Positions 59,799-64,000 of a stretch of 64,000 nt of DNA are shown piece by piece. Under the pieces are notes generated by a model, which saw nothing but the letters and a program-made list of their open reading frames with translations, had not been told where the DNA came from and ran no database searches. The DNA comes from Methylorubrum populi (GTDB taxonomy: Bacteria; Pseudomonadota; Alphaproteobacteria; Rhizobiales; Beijerinckiaceae). Each line of letters starts with the position of its first letter. The first letter of the stretch is position 1. A program made the translations under genes and the position numbers. Where the stretch lies: assembly GCF_002355515.1 (NCBI RefSeq), contig NZ_AP014809.1, positions 4,984,501-5,048,500 on the forward strand, given 5' to 3'.

Positions 59799-60772
59799 CA
59801 GTTGCCCTCCGCGTCCGAGATGCCGCGCGAGATCAGCGCGGGGGAATAACCGCCATCAGCCTTCACGCAGACGATCTCGGTGTACCAATTTGGTCCACGG
59901 GTATCGCCGTTGTGCTCAACCAGCAGAGCCTTGTAGAAGCCGTCTGCCGCGATCCCGAGGATGCCGCTCTGCAAGGCTTCGTTCGGGCTCTGATCTCGGA
60001 AGAACGTGTTCTGCGCGCCTGCCGCGTAGGCCGGGCTGATCGCCGCCCGCTGAATGCTTGACTCATTAATCTGAAGCTTCGTGCCGGGCCGGATGCGGTA
60101 GTTCAGCAGGCACCGGACGATGACCCCCTGAAGCGTCTGCTCCGGCAGTCCCACCATGCCCGTGTCGGAGTTCAGAACCACTGCGCCGTCAGGCAGCGTG
60201 TTCTGGTTCTTGAGGATGTTCAGCTTGCCGTTGTGGATGTGCCATGAGGCGCCGGTCGCCTCACAGACCTCTCGCAGCAAGTCTTTCGCCATGCCGAAGC
60301 AGATGAAGTTGCGCGGGAATTTCTTGTTGCCGAGGTCGTCGATGTGCCCGACGCTGACGCCGTACTCCTGAAGCGCCTTAGCGGCGACATCAACCCGATC
60401 CCGGAAGGTGTGGCCCGCAGCGAGCGCCTTGTTGACCACCGCGAAGTTGCGGGGGCGCTCCGAGCCGGTGGCGAGGATGTGGACGTAGGTGTCCACGACG
60501 TTCTCCCGACCGGACCGCACTTGAATGATCTCACCGGAGAAGATCGTGCCGATGTCCTGATCGTAGCCGGCGCTGATCTCGACCTTCTTGTACTCCTCGC
60601 GGATCGCCTCGATGGTCGTCCGGCTCGGGTTCGTGATGAACAAGTTCAGGACGTGCGGCGTCGAGGTGTCTTTCTGCTGCGTCGCAAACCGCATGCGAAG
60701 GCTACTCGGATCAAGCGCCTTGCCGCCGACCGTGAAACTGGCCTTCCAGTTTCGAGCGTATTGCTGTCCCAT
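59798..60772 (-). CDS. Baseplate hub protein (324 aa)
   Basis: Starts MGQQYARNWKASFTVGGKAL. Blocks RTTIEAIREEYKKVEISAGY, IFSGEIIQVRSGRENVVDTY and WHIHNGKLNILKNQNTLPDG, LNSDTGMVGLPEQTLQGVIV are those of hub proteins (gpD/gp27-like) in small contractile-tail phages. The Gp138 spike is encoded next, with overlapping stop and start. Confidence 0.82.
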   Translation of the reverse strand: MGQQYARNWKASFTVGGKALDPSSLRMRFATQQKDTSTPHVLNLFITNPSRTTIEAIREEYKKVEISAGYDQDIGTIFSGEIIQVRSGRENVVDTYVHILATGSERPRNFAVVNKALAAGHTFRDRVDVAAKALQEYGVSVGHIDDLGNKKFPRNFICFGMAKDLLREVCEATGASWHIHNGKLNILKNQNTLPDGAVVLNSDTGMVGLPEQTLQGVIVRCLLNYRIRPGTKLQINESSIQRAAISPAYAAGAQNTFFRDQSPNEALQSGILGIAADGFYKALLVEHNGDTRGPNWYTEIVCVKADGGYSPALISRGISDAEGN

Positions 60773-60778
60773 CGCCCG

Positions 60779-61090
60779 TCAGATCGTCACGAAATAGAGG
60801 TGCGATGTGGCGCCGAGGCCATCAAAGGTCGGGATCTCGCCGGTATCGCGGTCGGTCGTCACCACCAGCGCTCCTGGCCAGTCCATGTGCGCGTGCTGGG
60901 CGAGCAGATCGACGCCCGGAATGAGCGGCACGCCGGCAAGGAGGAGCGCGCCGCCCTGGTCGCCAATGTCGAGCGTCCAGCCGCCCTCGTCGGCATCGTT
61001 GAACATCAAGCGCATTCGGTAAGACACACCACCGAGCGTGATGGAAAATGACTGCGCCTCAGGCGTCAGCGGGATTTCGACGATCGCCAC
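60779..61090 (-). CDS. Baseplate plug protein, DUF6983-like (103 aa)
   Basis: Starts MAIVEIPLTPEAQSFSITLG, then VSYRMRLMFNDADEGGWTLD and GALLLAGVPLIPGVDLLAQH: the pattern of the small beta-domain plug proteins encoded between the Dit-like and hub genes in Pam3-type myophages. Confidence 0.8.
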   Translation of the reverse strand: MAIVEIPLTPEAQSFSITLGGVSYRMRLMFNDADEGGWTLDIGDQGGALLLAGVPLIPGVDLLAQHAHMDWPGALVVTTDRDTGEIPTFDGLGATSHLYFVTI

Positions 61091-61093
61091 AGA

Positions 61094-61870
61094 TCAAGAT
61101 CCGAAGACATTATAGGGGTCCGCGTAGACGCCCCCGGCGCCTGCCGAAGGGCTGCTTCCCACCACACTCTGTTCAGGCAGCGTCACCTCAAGCGGCCCGC
61201 CCGAGCTGATGCCGTCCAAGCCGAATTGGTTAGGGCTCAGGCCGAACGAGCCATTTCCGTCTGTGCCGAAGCCACCTGGAGAAAAGCTTGGATTGTTCGG
61301 GTTGAAGTTCGGCTGGGCGGCGCCGATGAATTCTTGGTTGCCGACGCCGACGCCCTGTTGCTCGCCCTTATTCTGCACGCTACCCGTGGACTCAGGATTG
61401 GCCTGCGCACTCTGCGAACCGCCGGCCGTCGTCGTGCTCGTGCCCGTACCCGTCGTTTTAGTAGAGACGATGATGATCTGCTGGAGCCGCACCGCGACAG
61501 CCAGCACGTTCTCTGTCCTCGCCTCCGTCGTCACGCCAAGATCGGCGATGAGCATGTCGCGGTAGGCGCGCTTGCCGGTATAGACGCTAAACGGCTGCCG
61601 CGAGGCTTGGAGGCGCCTTAGCGCGTCGTAAACCTGCCTCGCATACCCCGCATCGCCGTGGGACGAATTGGAGAACCCGCACCGCATCTCAACCTCGGCA
61701 GGCCGCAAGAATGCGTGATCGGTGATCGCCGCGCCCTTCTCCACGGGGTGCTGCGTGATGATGAGGCTGTCGCGGTGGGTTTCCTCGATCACGACATCGG
61801 GGATGATGCCACCGATGGACCGCGAGGACGTAGAGATCAGGGCGTAAGTCAGCTCGCCAAGAAGGGCCAT
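61094..61870 (-). CDS. Dit-like baseplate protein (258 aa), first gene of the late block in view
   Basis: From ATG at 61870 (a TTG lies one codon earlier). The N-terminal Dit-like domain reads IGGIIPDVVIEETHRDSLII, TQHPVEKGAAITDHAFLRPA and YDALRRLQASRQPFSVYTGK. The C-terminal third is a Gly/Ser/Asn-rich low-complexity tail. In known phages the tape-measure gene precedes this gene; here, instead, the start is followed within 100 bp by the divergent higBA promoter. Confidence 0.8.
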   Translation of the reverse strand: MALLGELTYALISTSSRSIGGIIPDVVIEETHRDSLIITQHPVEKGAAITDHAFLRPAEVEMRCGFSNSSHGDAGYARQVYDALRRLQASRQPFSVYTGKRAYRDMLIADLGVTTEARTENVLAVAVRLQQIIIVSTKTTGTGTSTTTAGGSQSAQANPESTGSVQNKGEQQGVGVGNQEFIGAAQPNFNPNNPSFSPGGFGTDGNGSFGLSPNQFGLDGISSGGPLEVTLPEQSVVGSSPSAGAGGVYADPYNVFGS

Positions 61871-61883
61871 CAACGAAACCCGC

Positions 61884-61936
61884 GTATCACGAGGCGATAC
61901 AAAATTGTTGACGTGGATGTATCATCGTGCGATACA
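61884..61936. promoter_or_regulatory. higBA promoter with two 17-bp operators
   Basis: Two copies of the 17-bp motif GTATC-N7-GATAC lie at 61884-61900 and 61919-61935, 35 bp apart centre to centre. Between them is TTGACG (61908-61913), then 17 bp, then GATACA (61931-61936) as a -10 box that overlaps the second operator. HigA-type antitoxins bind such palindromes to repress their own operon. If this is the promoter, the HigB start must be downstream of 61940, supporting GTG at 61963. Confidence 0.65.
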
Positions 61937-61962
61937 TGGGCCGTTCAGACGCGAGCTGCCAC

Positions 61963-62247
61963 GTGGCGATCCAGAGCTTTCACGACAGCCTGACCGAGAC
62001 AGTGGCGCAAGGTCTGCGCCCGAAGGGTTTCCCGGCCGACCTGTTCAAGGCGACGCGGCGTAAGCTGGCAGCCTTGAACGCCGCTGAGACCCTGGAGGAC
62101 CTTCGCTCGCCGCCCGGCAATCGGCTTCACGCCTTGGAGCGCGACCGCGCCGGCCAGCACGCGATCCGCATCAATGATCAATTCCGTCTCTGCTTCGTCT
62201 GGACCGAAGCCGGGCCGGAGCGGGTCGAGTTCACCGACTATCACTGA
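61963..62247 (+). CDS. higB: HigB-family toxin (RelE-type mRNA interferase)
   Basis: A 94-residue protein from GTG at 61963. VAIQSFHDSLTETVAQGLRP, LFKATRRKLAALNAAETLED, LRSPPGNRLHALERDRAGQH and AIRINDQFRLCFVWTEAGPE match HigB toxins, including the C-terminal R-x-N-x-Q-x-R motif. In-frame starts at 61927 and 61936 overlap the predicted promoter. HigB cleaves ribosome-bound mRNA and is neutralised by HigA, encoded 38 bp downstream. Confidence 0.92.
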   Translation: MAIQSFHDSLTETVAQGLRPKGFPADLFKATRRKLAALNAAETLEDLRSPPGNRLHALERDRAGQHAIRINDQFRLCFVWTEAGPERVEFTDYH

Positions 62248-62285
62248 CCGCCCGTCACCACTCCGCCGCCACGGAGATCCGTCCG

Positions 62286-62636
62286 ATGACCGCTTATCCG
62301 CCCCTTGCCGAACTACGCGCCCTCGACCTCACTCAGATTGAGGAGATCACATCTCCCATCCACCCCGGCGAAATCCTCCGGGAGGAGTATCTCGTGCCGC
62401 TCAACCTGTCGGCCGGCGCCGTTGCTCGCGCCTGCGGCGTGCCGCGCACCCGCATCGAGCGGATCGCAACGGAGGAGACCGGGATTTCGACCGACACGGC
62501 GCTGCGGCTCGGGCGTTACTTCGGCACCACCCCCGCGTTCTGGCTCAACCTTCAGCGCAAGTACGAAATCGACGTCTTGGACCGCGAGATCGGGGCAGAG
62601 ATCGCTGCGATCAGACCGTTGGAGACGGCTGCATGA
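62286..62636 (+). CDS. higA: HigA-family antitoxin
   Basis: A 116-residue Xre-type protein: ITSPIHPGEILREEYLVPLN, LSAGAVARACGVPRTRIERI, STDTALRLGRYFGTTPAFWL, NLQRKYEIDV. This is the HigA/VapI-like HTH, binding HigB and the operon's operators. The last bases overlap the start of a third gene (ATGA), so the operon has three members. Confidence 0.93.
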   Translation: MTAYPPLAELRALDLTQIEEITSPIHPGEILREEYLVPLNLSAGAVARACGVPRTRIERIATEETGISTDTALRLGRYFGTTPAFWLNLQRKYEIDVLDREIGAEIAAIRPLETAA

Positions 62637-62878
62637 GTGTTGGCACCGTCACTTTGGATCAGGCGCCACCGCGCGATCTCGACGTGGTGCGCCTGCTGTC
62701 AGATGCCGTAGGAGACGAAGGCGAGCGCATACCGTCTGGGTCTGAAGGTACGGTCGTGCATGTCGTCAATCTGGGTGACACCTACGTGGTCGAATTCGAT
62801 GTCCCAGCTTTAGGTACGCTTGCAACGGTAGGCGCTCAAGCCCTAGCGGTCGTGTGGCTGGTATCGTCCATTAAGTGA
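62633..62878 (+). CDS. DUF4926-like protein, third gene of higBA operon (81 aa)
   Basis: Contains RDLDVVRLLSDAVGDEGERI then PSGSEGTVVHVVNLGDTYVV and EFDVP, the DUF4926 pattern (D-x-V-x-L...G-x-x-G-T-V-V.....-Y-x-V-E-F). DUF4926 genes sit next to varied toxin systems. Whether it is part of the TA unit or a passenger is unknown. Confidence 0.65.
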   Translation: MSVGTVTLDQAPPRDLDVVRLLSDAVGDEGERIPSGSEGTVVHVVNLGDTYVVEFDVPALGTLATVGAQALAVVWLVSSIK

Positions 62879-62883
62879 GTGAC

Positions 62884-62931
62884 GAGGGCGGCACCTCTCG
62901 GCTGGGGCGCGCTGATACATCGGCCGCCCTC
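62884..62931 (+). terminator. Hairpin after higBA-DUF4926
   Basis: Arms GAGGGCGGC (62884-62892) and GCCGCCCTC (62923-62931), perfect over 9 bp with a 30-nt loop, starting 5 bases after the stop. Probable end of the TA transcript, between it and a convergent gene. Confidence 0.4.
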
Positions 62932-62958
62932 GCCTCACCGCCGAGGCGGTGTCTGCGA

Positions 62959-63939
62959 TTAGTGGGTGAGAGCGGCGCCTGCCATTTGGGTGCCGTCCAT
63001 CAGATGGCCACCCTCACCCTTCCTCCATTGGGACCAGAGGTCCCGGAGAAATCGCTTCTCGACGTAGCGCTGCGCCCGATTGTGCGCGTGCGCCTTGGTC
63101 TCGACCCGTTCGGCCTCGTAGACCTTCCGTGCGTCGTAAATTACCTTGAGCGGCCCGCCAGCCTTCACGATGCAGGCACCGAGGTTCCACATCACCGAGC
63201 GCCGAGCCGGGCTGTACCCGTGGTCAAGCGCCTCGACACCACCGACACGCCGCTGCCGGCCGCCATCAGGCATCACGGCCAGCCCCATGCGCTTCCATAG
63301 TTTGGCGGGATTGCCGTAGGAGCCGAGATCCCCAGCCTCGCCGACGATGGCCGCCAGAGACAGCAAGCCGACGCCGCGTGTGGCCTCAACCCACGGCGCG
63401 ACGGGTAGCCCCTTCGCCAAGGCCACTAGCCGCTTCTCAACAGCCCTGCGGTGGCGCTCGACACCATCTCGGGCTTCGGTCAGAGGAAACATTGCAGCCA
63501 GGGCAACCTCACCCATGGGATGAGAGCCTTTGCCGATGGCGGCACCGTAGATCTTGTCCGCTTCCTTTTTGTCGCCGCCCTCAGCGAGGCGACGGCACAG
63601 GGCCTTTGCCTGCAAGGTCAACGACTTCTCGGCGCGGTGCCACGCCTGCCGGCGCCGCCATTGTTCACGGACCTCTGCAATAAGGTCGGCGAGGTCGGCA
63701 GGGGGTAGTTGGATAACGCGTCTGCCATGGCCGGCCTCGCCTTCGCCGGCCTCACGGTCGGCGATCTCGGTATCATGGGCGACGAGGCTGGCAGTGGTTG
63801 TATGGGTGCCACGAAGGCACTGGCCAGCCTCGTCATCGGCGTTACCGCCGATTGGGTAAAGGGGTGCGGTGGGCGACGCATCGTGATGGGGTGGCAGATG
63901 TTCAACGGTCGCCCGACCGCGCCGGGACGTGCCCGGCAT
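62959..63939 (-). CDS. Stand-alone Transposase_20 (IS110 C-terminal) protein, phage type (326 aa)
   Basis: From ATG at 63939, 8 bases after the upstream stop. The N-terminal 75 residues are disordered and His/Asp/Thr-rich. A coiled coil follows (LADLIAEVREQWRRRQAWHR, AEKSLTLQAKALCRRLAEGG), then the Transposase_20 domain: VEATRGVGLLSLAAIVGEAG, YGNPAKLWKRMGLAVMPDGG, GYSPARRSVMWNLGACIVKA. The N-terminal RuvC-like DEDD domain of IS110 transposases is missing, so it is not a complete IS110 enzyme. Similar solo proteins are found in phages of Alphaproteobacteria and annotated as transposase; their role is unknown. Confidence 0.72.
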   Translation of the reverse strand: MPGTSRRGRATVEHLPPHHDASPTAPLYPIGGNADDEAGQCLRGTHTTTASLVAHDTEIADREAGEGEAGHGRRVIQLPPADLADLIAEVREQWRRRQAWHRAEKSLTLQAKALCRRLAEGGDKKEADKIYGAAIGKGSHPMGEVALAAMFPLTEARDGVERHRRAVEKRLVALAKGLPVAPWVEATRGVGLLSLAAIVGEAGDLGSYGNPAKLWKRMGLAVMPDGGRQRRVGGVEALDHGYSPARRSVMWNLGACIVKAGGPLKVIYDARKVYEAERVETKAHAHNRAQRYVEKRFLRDLWSQWRKGEGGHLMDGTQMAGAALTH

Positions 63940-63946
63940 CTCTGAA

Positions 63947-64000
63947 TTACTCCGCGAGGCCACGTGCCGCCTCCTGCAATTCGCGCAGGCGCCGATCGGT
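63947..64000 (-). CDS. C-terminal fragment of the next phage gene (partial)
   Basis: The minus-strand frame from the right edge ends in TAA at 63949-63947 and encodes TDRRLRELQEAARGLAE. Only 17 residues are visible. It sits just before the Transposase_20 gene with an 8-bp gap, so an operon continues to the right. Confidence 0.45.
   Translation of the reverse strand, partial: TDRRLRELQEAARGLAE

Larger units (their letters stand above)
34667..64000. mobile_element. Prophage, left part (contractile-tail type), running off the right edge
   Basis: Starts immediately 3' of tRNA-Gln. Marks of a prophage: dozens of short, overlapping genes of unknown function, an HNH endonuclease, a GH24 endolysin with small membrane proteins, a full baseplate/tail-fibre set (Dit-like, plug, hub, Gp138 spike, wedge, baseplate J, DUF2612), and lower GC than the flank. 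No integrase, head, terminase, sheath, tape measure or replication gene is seen before the edge, and no copy of the tRNA 3' end occurs further right, so attR and those genes lie outside or are lost. The boundary at the tRNA is inferred. Confidence 0.85.

Noticed and set aside
61927..61962. Longer HigB N-terminus from GTG 61927 or ATG 61936
   Set aside because: These starts fall within the predicted -10 box and second operator, and the extra residues are not part of the family.
34667..64000. Diversity-generating retroelement or CRISPR array in the prophage
   Set aside because: No reverse transcriptase, no template/variable repeat pair near the fibre genes, and no regularly spaced direct repeats were seen.
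63900..64000. attR near the right edge
   Set aside because: No copy of the tRNA-Gln 3' segment (CTGGTTCGAATCCAGG) is seen after 34666, so the right end is not in the window.

Overview
The window is high-GC DNA from an alphaproteobacterium, most likely a Methylobacterium/Methylorubrum-type member of the Rhizobiales. This is an inference from base composition, protein style, the cyo operon layout and a Rhizobiales-type interspersed repeat at about 2.6 kb. It splits into a chromosomal half (1 to about 34.67 kb) and a prophage half that starts right after a tRNA-Gln(CTG) gene and runs off the right edge.

Chromosome, left to right: the tail of a GNAT/DUF482 gene and an M20 amidohydrolase; an Ada DNA-alkylation repair protein; a ZnT9-like cation efflux protein; HIT and PilZ proteins; a GH15 glycosidase. 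A three-gene amino-sugar operon (murQ, SIS-domain isomerase/deaminase, nagA) would convert MurNAc-6-P and GlcNAc-6-P from wall recycling into central metabolites. Next come an EEP-family hydrolase, a periplasmic asparaginase, a phospholipase-D protein and a TVP38-type membrane protein. A minus-strand operon then encodes an MFS carrier, the cytochrome bo quinol oxidase (cyoABCD) and a SURF1 assembly factor. A tripartite RND efflux operon has two adaptor genes, a divergent TetR regulator and a clear palindromic operator. A histidine kinase/LuxR response regulator pair follows, then two orphan LuxR-type regulators with degenerate receivers and a gene broken by three frameshifts, next to the tRNA.

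Prophage (34.67 to 64 kb): the left part is a plus-strand run of small early/accessory genes (SLOG, HNH endonuclease, DUF551-like, DUF7352-like, DUF305 and many unknowns), often overlapping by ATGA. Two minus-strand ribbon-helix-helix (RHH) genes interrupt it. They share an almost identical control-region geometry but have different operator sequences; the second is translationally coupled to an ISL3-type transposase. A strong hairpin at 44.9 kb separates this from a minus-strand late block. Read in its own direction, that block runs Dit-like protein, baseplate plug, hub, Gp138 spike, wedge, baseplate J, DUF2612, tail fibres and spikes, a GH24 endolysin and several small membrane proteins: a simple contractile-tail baseplate and lysis module. 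The block starts abruptly at the Dit-like gene. In place of tape measure, sheath and head genes there is a higBA-DUF4926 operon and then a stand-alone Transposase_20 protein. No integrase, terminase, capsid or replication gene is in the window.

The most interesting observation is the pair of paralogous RHH repressor modules at about 37.9 and 42.5 kb. Each has a TTG start, four operator sites spaced 35/24/23-24 bp, and face-to-face promoters whose shared spacer is filled by one operator, yet the two operator sequences differ.
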